Source: a virus. From it: a DNA stretch of 45,053 nucleotides. The position numbers were made by a program, and so were the translations under genes. Positions 33,224 to 41,292 of this stretch are shown piece after piece. The stretch covers positions 1 through 45,053 of the IMG/VR virus record IMGVR_UViG_3300032053_017225; one strand, 5' to 3'. Numbering within the stretch: the first letter of the stretch is position 1; each line of letters starts with the position of its first letter. Below the pieces are notes generated by a model that worked only from the letters and a program-made list of their open reading frames with translations, ran no database searches and had not been told where the DNA came from.

Positions 33224-33549
33224 TGACTGACGGTAAAGACATTCACATCTCATCAACTTTAAATATTCCATCTGCAATGACGCCAAGCAAACCATCTTAT
33301 TTGGTAAAATTGCTTCCAGAATTAAAAGGAAAACCGAGATTATTTGTGGCTATAGAATTGCCAAAATTTGACACATCGTACATCCAAGTAAAAGGTTTTT
33401 TTTACGAGGGCGAGGAGTCCGATATAGTAACGAACTACGCGGTGCGTATTGCTGAAGCCGACAAAAGTAATTTTGTAGAAATGTGGTTCCCTTGGCACGG
33501 CATAATTAATGTAAAAAGCCTTATTTTTAAGGGAAATAAAGCGAAATAA
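33223..33549 (+). CDS. Unknown small protein after recA
   Basis: 108 residues, beta-rich from about 25 on (SYLVKLLPELKGKPRLFVAI, FVEMWFPWHGIINVKSLIF). It shares the TAATG overlap with recA, suggesting co-expression in recombination. No family recognised. Confidence 0.7.
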   Translation: MTDGKDIHISSTLNIPSAMTPSKPSYLVKLLPELKGKPRLFVAIELPKFDTSYIQVKGFFYEGEESDIVTNYAVRIAEADKSNFVEMWFPWHGIINVKSLIFKGNKAK

Positions 33550-33583
33550 ATTACGTAAAAAAGTAAGAAAGTAGAGTAATAAA

Positions 33584-33880
33584 ATGGTATCTAATAAGAC
33601 AAATCGAATAGTAAGAACTGATGTGTCTGATGTGCTTTTTACTTCAGTAAAAAGAATAGTAAGTAGAAGATCAACTCCTTGGGTTGGCACAATGACAGAG
33701 TTAAATTCCGCGGTCCTTAGGGTCCAAGGTAATGGCGCTCAAAAAGTTGCAAGCTCACCTAGTGCGTTGAGAGTGTCTTTAAATAAAGTAGTAAATAGAT
33801 TAAGAAACGCAGGCGTTAGCGTACGTTTCTTACGTTCAACAAACAAAGCTAGAACTAGATTAGTCAAATTTTCAGTATAA
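33584..33880 (+). CDS. Winged-helix domain protein of primase C-terminal type
   Basis: 98 residues. Residues 30-98 resemble the winged helix found at the end of many viral and prophage primase-helicases: WVGTMTELNSAVLRV, SPSALRVSLNKVVNRLRNAG, VSVRFLRSTNKARTRLV, following the pattern W-x-G-T-x-x-E-L ... SPSxL ... LRxxGxxVxFxR. Here it stands alone between recA and ssb. It may bind DNA at replication origins or regulate. Confidence 0.62.
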   Translation: MVSNKTNRIVRTDVSDVLFTSVKRIVSRRSTPWVGTMTELNSAVLRVQGNGAQKVASSPSALRVSLNKVVNRLRNAGVSVRFLRSTNKARTRLVKFSV

Positions 33881-33932
33881 TCTGAATCCGACATTAACAA
33901 ACTAGCACAATAGAACAATTGGAGATAAGTAT

Positions 33933-34670
33933 ATGACAACTTTTGGTGAAATTTCTTGGAGTGATGACGTAACGTTTGCAGATGGTGGCGAGAAAAAGTC
34001 AGCCGGCAAAGATGCCTGGTTAAGACTTGAGGAAGGATCGAACGTAGTTCGATTGCTAACTCAACCTCACCAATATCTTGTTCATAAGGGTATTAAGAAA
34101 GACGGCGAGAAGGGTTACGGAACTAAAGTATATTGTTCTGCAATTCATGGTAGCTGCCCACTTTGTAGCTTAGGCTTGAAAGCCTCTGCAAGATGGTTAT
34201 TGGGAGTCATTGATCGTAAGACTAATTCTTATAAGATTCTTGATGTCTCATATCAGGTTTTCTCTTCAATGAGAAAGTACGCGAGAAAAGTAGATGTTTG
34301 GGGCGATCCAACCAAATACGATCTTGATATCATTGTTGATAGAGCTGGCGGTCCATCTGGATATTACACGGTTCAACCAATTCCTCACAAAGCTCTTACT
34401 GCGGAAGATCAAATGACCAGAGATAAGGCTGATCTTGATGATCTTAAGCGCAAAGTCTCTCCTCCACAGGCTGATTTTGTCCAAAAGAGATTAGATAAGA
34501 TTCTTGGTCCTGGAGGCGTTTTGGCGATGCCAGAACCAACCGCTCCTAAAGCTGGCGGAAAATCAGCTTCAGCGCCAAAGGGCAAGGCGGCTCCAGTAGT
34601 TGAAATGTCAAATGAAGACGAAAATGTTAATAACATGTTCCCCGATTATGACACCAACGCCGCAACCTAA
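33933..34670 (+). CDS. ssb: Single-stranded DNA-binding protein (T4 gp32-like)
   Basis: 245 residues. An LRLEEGSNVVRLL strand opens the OB fold, followed by a zinc site C-x3-H-x2-C-x2-C near 65-78 (CSAIHGSCPLC), then aromatic strands (SARWLLGVIDRKTNSYKIL, YQVFSSMRKYA). The tail ends in an acidic segment (NEDENVNNMFPDYD) like the partner-binding C-termini of SSBs. It coats ssDNA in replication and recombination. SD GGAGA; terminator follows. Confidence 0.85.
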   Translation: MTTFGEISWSDDVTFADGGEKKSAGKDAWLRLEEGSNVVRLLTQPHQYLVHKGIKKDGEKGYGTKVYCSAIHGSCPLCSLGLKASARWLLGVIDRKTNSYKILDVSYQVFSSMRKYARKVDVWGDPTKYDLDIIVDRAGGPSGYYTVQPIPHKALTAEDQMTRDKADLDDLKRKVSPPQADFVQKRLDKILGPGGVLAMPEPTAPKAGGKSASAPKGKAAPVVEMSNEDENVNNMFPDYDTNAAT

Positions 34671-34689
34671 TATTGACTGAGTAATTTTT

Positions 34690-34724
34690 AAAGGGAGCCT
34701 GAGTTAATCGGGCTCCCTTTTTCT
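34690..34724 (+). terminator. Intrinsic terminator after ssb
   Basis: AAAGGGAGCC (34690-34699) pairs perfectly with GGCTCCCTTT (34711-34720) around an 11-base loop, followed by TTCTTTT. A strong rho-independent terminator closing the recombination operon. Confidence 0.92.
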
Positions 34725-34738
34725 TTTCAGCATATTAC

Positions 34739-34749
34739 GATATATATGC
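34739..34749 (+). promoter_or_regulatory. GATATATATGC motif 14 bases before ruvC
   Basis: ACGATATATATGCATT runs directly into the ATG at 34753, right after a terminator and with no SD. Sequence and spacing equal those at 21119. Probable -10 of a new unit with a leaderless message. Confidence 0.5.
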
Positions 34750-34752
34750 ATT

Positions 34753-35340
34753 ATGGCAACTAAAAGAATTCTTGGGTTTGACGTGAGTAGTTCGACGATC
34801 GGATACTGCGTTTTAACGGTAGATGATAATAACAATATAAAGTTCGTTTCTTGCGCTTATTTGAAACCAATTAAAAAAGGAACTATCTTAGAAAGAGTTG
34901 CGGATACTAGAGATAAGATTAAAAAGTTAATTGAGACAATTAAGCCCGATCAAATTGCTATCGAAGATATAATAATGTTTATTAGAGGAAAAAGTACCGC
35001 TAATACTATAATTACTCTTGCCACTTTTAATCGAATGATTGGTCTTATTTCTTTAGATTATTTAAAGAAGTGCCCAGAGATGCATGGGGTGCTTGCCATT
35101 CGACACGGGCTAAAATTAACTCCAGATTTTCCGGCTAAAGAAGAGATGCCGGAAATCGTGGCGACTCATTTAAAAATTACTTTTCCGTGGGAATATAATA
35201 AAAAAGGTAAAGTCAAAGTAGAGAGTTATGATAAAGCTGACGGAATTGCGGTCGCATTGTTTCACGCATATTGTTTGACCGGGAAATGCTCCATAAAAGC
35301 CAAGCTACCTAAAAAGAAAAAAGTTAAGAAAAATAAATGA
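34753..35340 (+). CDS. ruvC: RuvC-like Holliday-junction resolvase
   Basis: 195 residues. RNase H-fold acidic residues: Asp10 in ILGFDVSSSTIGYCV, Glu in QIAIEDIIMF near 68-72, and the late YDKADGIAVALFHA near 160. The enzyme cuts four-way junctions, in phages often to clear branches before packaging. A Lys-rich tail of about 20 residues ends the protein. Its stop overlaps the DnaJ start (ATGA), and the pair is probably one unit. Confidence 0.87.
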   Translation: MATKRILGFDVSSSTIGYCVLTVDDNNNIKFVSCAYLKPIKKGTILERVADTRDKIKKLIETIKPDQIAIEDIIMFIRGKSTANTIITLATFNRMIGLISLDYLKKCPEMHGVLAIRHGLKLTPDFPAKEEMPEIVATHLKITFPWEYNKKGKVKVESYDKADGIAVALFHAYCLTGKCSIKAKLPKKKKVKKNK

Positions 35341-36308
35341 AGAAACAAGAAGCTTATCAAGCATTAGGTTTAGAATCAACCGCAACCCAAGAGGAAGTTA
35401 AGAAAACTTTTAAAAAGCTTGCAGCCAAATATCACCCTGATGTAAATAAAGATGCTGACGCCATAGATAATTTTAAAAAGATAAATTCTGCCTATCAAGC
35501 CATTGACTCTAACAAATTTGACGATCAATTTCAGGGTGGTGGGTTTCAAGGCGGATTCCAAGGATCTGTAAATTTTGCAGACTTCTTTAATGGATTTGCA
35601 AACCAACACGCTAATGGTGGGACTAGAACTGTTATAGTTGAAGATATTTATTTAGACGCAACTCTTTCTTTTAAAGAATCAATTATTGGAACGGAAAGAA
35701 ATCTTACTTTTAAAAGAAAAGTAAGGTGCAATTCTTGTCAAGGCAATGGAAAAATAAATAAATCTAACGGATGTGCAACCTGCAGCGGTTCTGGTAGAGT
35801 GTTTAATCGTACTAATAACGGGATGATTGGCACAGTCTGCCATGTATGCCGTGGAGCCAGAAATACAGAAGATTGCACCACCTGTAAAACTGAAGGTTCC
35901 GTAGATTCAGAGAGCACGGTCTCCGTCAAGATACCAGCGGGCGTTTTTGACTCCGCAGTCCTTCATTTGCAGGGCATGGGCAACTATGCTGGAGGATTCT
36001 TGGGGTACTCTAATGCATTCTTAAAAATTAACGTGACCCCCGCACCGGGGCTTTCTTTGGCAGAGCAGGACGTGCTCTCCTCCGTTGATATTTCTTTATT
36101 GGAAGCATTTCAAGGCGCCAAGAGAACCATCAATACAATCGATGGAAACAAAGAAATAGATATCCCTAAATTAATTAAAAATAAAGAAGAAATAATTTTA
36201 CCGAAACTTGGCGTAAATAGAAGTGGAAAGCAGCGTGTTATAGTCAATGTAAATTATCCTTCCGATATAGAGAAGCTAATTGGAGTTTTGACCGAGGAAC
36301 AAAAATGA
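35337..36308 (+). CDS. dnaJ: DnaJ (Hsp40) co-chaperone
   Basis: 323 residues versus about 375 in bacteria. J domain at 1-60 with HPD at 33-35; Gly/Phe-rich linker at 65-85; zinc domain with four CxxC pairs near 130-180 (CNSCQGNG, CATCSGSG, CHVC, CTTC), of which the last two lost the GxG; then the substrate-binding C-terminal domains (SVKIPAGVFDSAVLHLQGMG). HPD activates DnaK. A dedicated phage DnaJ could redirect host DnaK to phage proteins or replication complexes. Overlaps its neighbours by 4 bases. Confidence 0.95.
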   Translation: MKKQEAYQALGLESTATQEEVKKTFKKLAAKYHPDVNKDADAIDNFKKINSAYQAIDSNKFDDQFQGGGFQGGFQGSVNFADFFNGFANQHANGGTRTVIVEDIYLDATLSFKESIIGTERNLTFKRKVRCNSCQGNGKINKSNGCATCSGSGRVFNRTNNGMIGTVCHVCRGARNTEDCTTCKTEGSVDSESTVSVKIPAGVFDSAVLHLQGMGNYAGGFLGYSNAFLKINVTPAPGLSLAEQDVLSSVDISLLEAFQGAKRTINTIDGNKEIDIPKLIKNKEEIILPKLGVNRSGKQRVIVNVNYPSDIEKLIGVLTEEQK

Positions 36309-36631
36309 TACAAATGCCATGTCCGAAATGTAATAAATACCAAGCTCCATTTTTGGATCCTAAAAAAGATAAAGTTTATTGCTCAGCGTGCAACGAGGAA
36401 ATAACAGTTAATCATTTTATGAAAGTTCAATTGGTTGCCGTTAAACAGTATAGAGAGAACAACAAATCATCTTTTGCTGTCAAATGCAATAAGTGTAATA
36501 AGGAAGATCGTCCGCTACTTATTAATGATAAAATTACTTGCGGAGCGTGTAAAAAAGAAATTGATAATTTAACAGACTTCTTTAAAGATATGTTAAAGTC
36601 AAAATTAGCTAAAGCTGATAAGGAAGTATAA
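36305..36631 (+). CDS. Tandem zinc-ribbon protein
   Basis: 108 residues with two similar zinc ribbons, CPKC/CSAC (near 6-30) and CNKC/CGAC (near 60-85), each followed by EI and an aromatic helix, indicating internal duplication. It is coupled to DnaJ by a 4-base overlap. Likely an adaptor or nucleic-acid binder; function unknown. Confidence 0.72.
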   Translation: MIQMPCPKCNKYQAPFLDPKKDKVYCSACNEEITVNHFMKVQLVAVKQYRENNKSSFAVKCNKCNKEDRPLLINDKITCGACKKEIDNLTDFFKDMLKSKLAKADKEV

Positions 36632-36919
36632 GTGAAACCCACTATTAAGATAACTCACCCACAAACATCACTCGTTGAAATAGAATTTGTCCCAGCATTA
36701 CCATCTTGGAATTTTGTTGGCAATAATAGAGACCAATTCATTCATATTATTAATGCCGTTATTGGCAAACTATATTTATTTGAGCTTTTAACTCCAATGG
36801 TTATGGATATGATTGAAAAAGAAGTTGAAATTATAGTGTCATCATGGGTTGATAATGGATCGATTATAATTCCAGAGTCACAAAACATTACTTCTTTGAC
36901 TCAAAACTATATTTTCTAA
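36632..36919 (+). CDS. Unknown small protein
   Basis: 95 residues starting at GTG, preferred because AAGGA lies just upstream and the previous gene ends one base before. Beta-strand start (IKITHPQTSLVEIEFV) and a central hydrophobic helix. It shares one base with the primase gene start. No family recognised. Confidence 0.68.
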   Translation: MKPTIKITHPQTSLVEIEFVPALPSWNFVGNNRDQFIHIINAVIGKLYLFELLTPMVMDMIEKEVEIIVSSWVDNGSIIIPESQNITSLTQNYIF

Positions 36920-37692
36920 TGAATCACCTACAAAAAGTAGTAGAGGCTTGCCAATATCTATTAGCTAATTCTCCGGAAGGCGAAGTAGTAAGGTCTTATC
37001 TTGACGCTAGGATTAGCAGAGAGTCGCAAGAGAAGTATTGCTTTGGATATTTTCCATCCGTAGAATATTTTGGATTGCTAACCTCTCTTGTTGGAGAGAA
37101 CGCCTTACGAGAAATGGGTTTATTATGGAGCGAAGATATAGAAGATTCCGTTTCATCAAGAACAATCTATCATCCATGGTTTGAGAATCAGCCATTAATT
37201 ATGCCATACAGAAATGTATATGGCAATATTGTCGGTATTGTTGGCAGATCTTTATTGGATGAATCTAAAAGACCTAAAAGGGTAGAGAAATATAAAAATA
37301 CTGATTTTAAAAAAGGACAACATTTATTTGGACTTTATGAATGTAAAGCTGGAATTATAGAGAAAGACTTTGTTTATGTTGTTGAGGGTCAGTTTGACGT
37401 TATTAAGGCAACTGAAAAGGGAATTAATAATATTGTAGCTTTGGGCAGCGCAGGCATGACAGATTATCAAGTGTCCATTTTAGCTAGATATACAAAAAAC
37501 ATAATTCTTTTATTAGATAATGATGCTGCGGGAGAAAGAGGAAGGTCCTCGGCAGAAAATAAATTTGGCAATGTTGTAAATATCAATAACATGTATCTTC
37601 CCGAGGGATATAAAGATATGGATGATTATTTGAAAGACAACGACGGAGATACTCTGACGTTTGCTGCTAAAAATTCCAAAATTCATTATTAA
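36919..37692 (+). CDS. DnaG-type primase catalytic (TOPRIM) core
   Basis: 257 residues. The N-terminal part resembles the DnaG RNA-polymerase domain (YLDARISRESQEKYCFGYFP, IMPYRNVYGNIVGIVGRS); TOPRIM motifs are VVEGQFDVI with the catalytic Glu near 154, GSAGMT and LLLDNDAAGERG with Asp-x-Asp near 196. It makes RNA primers. There is no zinc finger or helicase-binding domain; the zinc part is a separate protein at 15125. It ends before a broken homing-endonuclease gene. Confidence 0.88.
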   Translation: MNHLQKVVEACQYLLANSPEGEVVRSYLDARISRESQEKYCFGYFPSVEYFGLLTSLVGENALREMGLLWSEDIEDSVSSRTIYHPWFENQPLIMPYRNVYGNIVGIVGRSLLDESKRPKRVEKYKNTDFKKGQHLFGLYECKAGIIEKDFVYVVEGQFDVIKATEKGINNIVALGSAGMTDYQVSILARYTKNIILLLDNDAAGERGRSSAENKFGNVVNINNMYLPEGYKDMDDYLKDNDGDTLTFAAKNSKIHY

Positions 37693-37726
37693 TATATGAT
37701 TATTTGATTATATCTATTCCTTCATC

Positions 37727-37922
37727 ATGTACTTTATCTATAGAATTACCAATAAAATTAATGCTAAAGTGTATCTTGGGCAGACCAATAATCCTGCTTT
37801 GCGTTGGTCTCAGCATAAACATAATGAGTCAAAAGAAATTAGGTATTAAATATAGTGTTTCTCAAGATAGTATATTTAATATAGTGAAATGTAAAACGTA
37901 TATAGTTAAGGATAAAGTGTAA
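37727..37922 (+). pseudogene. Broken GIY-YIG homing endonuclease
   Basis: The ATG at 37727 opens 40 residues that match a GIY-YIG N-terminus (MYFIYRITNKINAKVYLGQT, then RWSQHKHN) and stops at 37847. In another frame the sequence goes on with KKLGIKYSVSQDSIFNIVKC and KTYIVKDKV, like the small DNA-binding HTH that ends such nucleases, to the stop at 37920-37922. The rest of the catalytic domain is missing. This fits a frameshift near the A-rich AAAAGAAA run plus an internal deletion. It lies between primase and sigma-like genes. Confidence 0.7.
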
Positions 37923-37923
37923 T

Positions 37924-38364
37924 ATGGAAAAGAAAAAGAATAGATCAGATTCCTACCAATGGTACCTTTTAGAGAAACTTTACTCTAATGATATGATGGA
38001 GTCATTCAGTAATGATGACTCCATCTCTCATCGTTTGAATCCTTATGAATATAATGAAGATTTATTGGAGCTGGATGATCAGTTGAAGGTAGAGTTTTGG
38101 CGAATTGTTAATGATCTTCTTACGGATAGACAAAAACAAGTCATTAAGTTGTATGCTGACGGATATACGCAAATGGAAATCGCAAAGATGCTCAATGTTA
38201 ATCAAAGTTCCATTACTAAAAGTTTAAATGGCAACGTCGATTACAAAAATGGCAAAAAAATCTACGGCGGGGCTCGTAAGAAAATTAGAAAGATTATAGA
38301 GAACGATACTGCTATTAAAGAAATCCTTGCCAGGATGTCAGAAATTCGCGCAGAAAAATGGTAA
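37924..38364 (+). CDS. Sigma region-4-like HTH protein
   Basis: 146 residues. Residues 70-105 form a sigma-4/LuxR-type HTH: LLTDRQKQVIKLYADGYTQM, EIAKMLNVNQSSITKSLNG. No sigma region 2 is seen. It may be a phage transcription factor, for example directing host RNA polymerase to late genes: the structural block begins just after it. Upstream SD AAGGA. Alternative: a small regulator of sigma origin. Confidence 0.7.
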   Translation: MEKKKNRSDSYQWYLLEKLYSNDMMESFSNDDSISHRLNPYEYNEDLLELDDQLKVEFWRIVNDLLTDRQKQVIKLYADGYTQMEIAKMLNVNQSSITKSLNGNVDYKNGKKIYGGARKKIRKIIENDTAIKEILARMSEIRAEKW

Positions 38365-38365
38365 A

Positions 38366-38383
38366 ATTCAAATTAATTTGAAT
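38366..38383. repeat. 18-base perfect palindrome ATTCAAATT-AATTTGAAT
   Basis: A perfect uninterrupted palindrome begins two bases after the stop of the sigma-like gene and precedes the structural block. It could be a dimer-binding operator. As RNA it has no loop-friendly centre and no T-tract, so a terminator is unlikely. Confidence 0.45.
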
Positions 38384-38461
38384 AAAACCACTTAACAATG
38401 TCCTCTTTATACCAATAATTATTTATCTAATAAGAGCATATTGTGTTTAATGGGAGACGTA

Positions 38462-38929
38462 ATGCGAAAATTTTCAGTAGATTACACAAAGTTAGAAACT
38501 AAACTTTCCAAGAAAGCCTACAGGCTTTCGGACGTTAAACATCGTTTAGAGACGGTCGCTTTTGATATTGTTAGATTCAAAGATGGCGACGAAGGTGCGG
38601 CATTATGGCAAATTCAAAGTGCCGATGATGGCGATTATATTGTCACTTTATACGATCAAAAAGAAGAGGAGACTGTAAAAGCAGCCTCACTTCCTTGGGA
38701 AGTAATTCTTTCTAAGACCGCAAAAGTATTAAATATTTTTTATAAAGGAGACCCGATTACGAAGGTCGCAACTTCTAAATTAGGTTTGCCGGATACAGAG
38801 CTGGACACGGTAGAAAAATATTTACCACGCAAATTGGCAGAGAACAAAAAGCTAGTCAAAGCTTTGTTAGCCGATTTAGATGAACCAACTAAGAACTCGG
38901 TATTAGTTAAATACCCAGAGTTAGCGTAA
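38462..38929 (+). CDS. Unknown, probable virion-module protein
   Basis: 155 residues from the ATG at 38462, chosen because GGAG sits 5 bases upstream; frames starting at 38441 or 38450 are longer. Beta-rich core (AALWQIQSADDGDYIVTLYD), then helices (KLVKALLADLDEPTKNSVLV). It starts a block of large unrecognised genes. Function not known. Confidence 0.7.
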   Translation: MRKFSVDYTKLETKLSKKAYRLSDVKHRLETVAFDIVRFKDGDEGAALWQIQSADDGDYIVTLYDQKEEETVKAASLPWEVILSKTAKVLNIFYKGDPITKVATSKLGLPDTELDTVEKYLPRKLAENKKLVKALLADLDEPTKNSVLVKYPELA

Positions 38930-38939
38930 TAAGGTAATC

Positions 38940-40547
38940 ATGAGCCTCGATAAAATGCAACAATTAGTTAGTTCCATAGCAAAAATGGTCGATAATAACG
39001 AAAAAATCGCCGTCCCTGTGCTTTCAGCTAAATTACAAAAACTTGCGGAAACTCACCCACACGATCAAACTATCGTGATGGCAGCTGATGTCGTTTCTAA
39101 GCTTTCTGGTAGAGCAATGTTCATGACCAGAGCAGAACTTAAAACATTATATAATAAACTACATACTAGAGGAACTAAGTTCGCTCAATATTTTGAGACT
39201 GAAATGGGTGTTGGCACTGAGCTTGCGACCCCACAATTAGCGCCTAAACATCAGGGTCCTATGGCTGACATGTATGAATCAGCAGATCCAATTCTTGCGA
39301 ATGCCTTGGCTAGCGTATTTGATAATACTGTTCCACTAAAGCTTTATTCAAAAGAAGTTGCCCAAAAGGCTAAGTTTGCAGTCAGTTCCAATCTTGACGC
39401 CTGGAATCTTAAAGCTTCTAGACTTGAAGTAGAGTCAGGTAATGAGCATTTTATCATAGTAAAAGCTGATTATGATACCCCAAAAGGAATTACCAGCATT
39501 CTTGTTCCAGTTGAAGTTTCTAAGGGTAAAACCCTTGAGCCTTCAGTCTTTATGGCAAATGCTGGTCCCCAGGATTTAAATCACGTAAATATTAAAAAAT
39601 ATATCACTTCTTTCGCCGGCAAAACTCTTAAAGTCCGCGCCGAAGATGTCGTAAATGTTCTTACTTCTGCCATTTCAAATCCTAATGAAATTAGCGATGC
39701 AGAGATGGCGATGACAAGACTTACTGCATCAAAATCTGGTTTAGATAATTTTAGCGCTGGGCAAATTGTTGGATTACATACTCCAAATGAACCAAAAAAC
39801 GCCGTCGTCTCCCTTCCGCAAAGCGCAGAAGTTGGCAGTTTTGCTGCTAAATTCGAATCACCTTCTGGTATGGCGAATTTTAAGTTCGGCGCAACAAAGG
39901 TTGATTTAGGCAGAGAGATTGTTGCCAGAGCTATTACTTCATTTGGATTTAGTGATCCACAAGTAACTGTTATGGGCAGCGATGATACCTCAATATTTTA
40001 TGCCGTTAGCTTATATGATGGAAGAACTGCTTTTAGAGTTCCAGTCAAATTTGCAAATAACAAAGCGATAAATCCAGACATCATGGTTTGTAATGGAACC
40101 GTTTCATCTTTCACAAGAGAAAACGTAAGCTCATTATTTATTAATGATGAAACTGATAGCAAAGTCGCCGCAGTCGCTTCTCCACAATATAGCTTGAAGC
40201 CAAGCGAATTAGTTGAAAATGTTCGTACTGCTATGGCAGACGGAAATCTTTCCAAGGCGGAAGATGCCCTTAATGTTCTTAAACAACAAGGCGATTCTAA
40301 GGCTTATCACTCAGCATTTGCGTTATATGTAAATTCATTGGGCGTAGAAAAAGTTGCAGCCGAAGAGTGTAAATGTTCTCTAGTTGTTAAAACTGCTACA
40401 AGCCAACATCCAGTATGTGGTCATACCGGATTACCAGTTCATAAGGTTTATCAAGATGAACATGGAAATTGTCGTCCACTTTATAGAAGAGGTATGGCTG
40501 AGACATATGAAGGAAATTTCTTCCTTCATTCAAAAATATTTGGATAA
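38940..40547 (+). CDS. Large unknown protein, probable virion component
   Basis: 535 residues, no enzyme motif. Helical N-terminus (MSLDKMQQLVSSIAKMVDNN), then two alike alpha/beta stretches near 140-250 and 290-400 (both with strands ending in VPV and a segment of type PDIMVCNG or PSVFMANAG), suggesting an internal duplication. The C-terminus has four Cys/His residues (CKCS, PVCGH, NCRPL) that could bind zinc. Likely structural from size and context. Confidence 0.68.
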   Translation: MSLDKMQQLVSSIAKMVDNNEKIAVPVLSAKLQKLAETHPHDQTIVMAADVVSKLSGRAMFMTRAELKTLYNKLHTRGTKFAQYFETEMGVGTELATPQLAPKHQGPMADMYESADPILANALASVFDNTVPLKLYSKEVAQKAKFAVSSNLDAWNLKASRLEVESGNEHFIIVKADYDTPKGITSILVPVEVSKGKTLEPSVFMANAGPQDLNHVNIKKYITSFAGKTLKVRAEDVVNVLTSAISNPNEISDAEMAMTRLTASKSGLDNFSAGQIVGLHTPNEPKNAVVSLPQSAEVGSFAAKFESPSGMANFKFGATKVDLGREIVARAITSFGFSDPQVTVMGSDDTSIFYAVSLYDGRTAFRVPVKFANNKAINPDIMVCNGTVSSFTRENVSSLFINDETDSKVAAVASPQYSLKPSELVENVRTAMADGNLSKAEDALNVLKQQGDSKAYHSAFALYVNSLGVEKVAAEECKCSLVVKTATSQHPVCGHTGLPVHKVYQDEHGNCRPLYRRGMAETYEGNFFLHSKIFG

Positions 40548-40550
40548 TCC

Positions 40551-41291
40551 ATGGGAATCAGAGGACTTGCAGAATACTTTGTAGCCAAGTATGCCTTTGA
40601 ATCTGACGATTCACTTGGAGCCGTTATTAATGGTGATAAAGTTAGAGTCCTTAAAGATAAATTGATTTTATCTTATGAGAAACTTCAAGAGGGTATTACC
40701 CGACTTCCATTATTTCAAGAGTTAAATACTAAATTTGTCGATAATGAAATTTGGAATGAATTTCATCGATTGATGATTAATTTCGTCAATTATATTGAGG
40801 GCAACAATTTAAAAAATTGCTTCAATTATAACATTAAGTTAATTGAGAAGCTTAATGAATTACGCTGGCTGATTACTAAAGATCAAACTTTAGAGAAGCA
40901 AGACGTTTTTGATCTTTCAGAGGCTGTAAAGGGCTTGCAGATGACAATCTGGGAAGAATCTAAGAGAATCATGAATTTACATGATTTACGAGGATTATTA
41001 ATCAGAATGCCTGAGGCTGAAAAAATCCTCGGAGAAAATAGAATTATACCTACCTGGGATTATGGTCCTGGTAAAAATCCAACACAAAAATCTGTTGTAA
41101 AAATGCGCGGCACGCCGCTCACCGATCTCAAAAAACGATTAATGCTTGAGTCTCTTTATGATGACGCAAAGGCAAAATTAGGTCCATATGCAACTCAAGA
41201 AGAGTTAGATGCGATCGTTAAAAAAGTAATTAAAGATAAAAAGAACGCAGCGGCGCTTAAAAGTTATCACAAAAGTAAAGGTAAAGGTTAA
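40551..41291 (+). CDS. Unknown protein, structural module
   Basis: 246 residues, mainly helical with a Lys-rich C-terminal tail (KKNAAALKSYHKSKGKG). Begins 3 bases after the previous stop. No family recognised. Confidence 0.7.
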   Translation: MGIRGLAEYFVAKYAFESDDSLGAVINGDKVRVLKDKLILSYEKLQEGITRLPLFQELNTKFVDNEIWNEFHRLMINFVNYIEGNNLKNCFNYNIKLIEKLNELRWLITKDQTLEKQDVFDLSEAVKGLQMTIWEESKRIMNLHDLRGLLIRMPEAEKILGENRIIPTWDYGPGKNPTQKSVVKMRGTPLTDLKKRLMLESLYDDAKAKLGPYATQEELDAIVKKVIKDKKNAAALKSYHKSKGKG

Positions 41292-41292
41292 T

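Noticed and set aside
37704-37922. A continuous 72-residue + strand frame
   Set aside because: Its first half is composition-poor and antagonistic to a clear GIY-YIG frame starting at 37727. Only its last part has a meaningful HTH, so the locus is better read as a broken gene.
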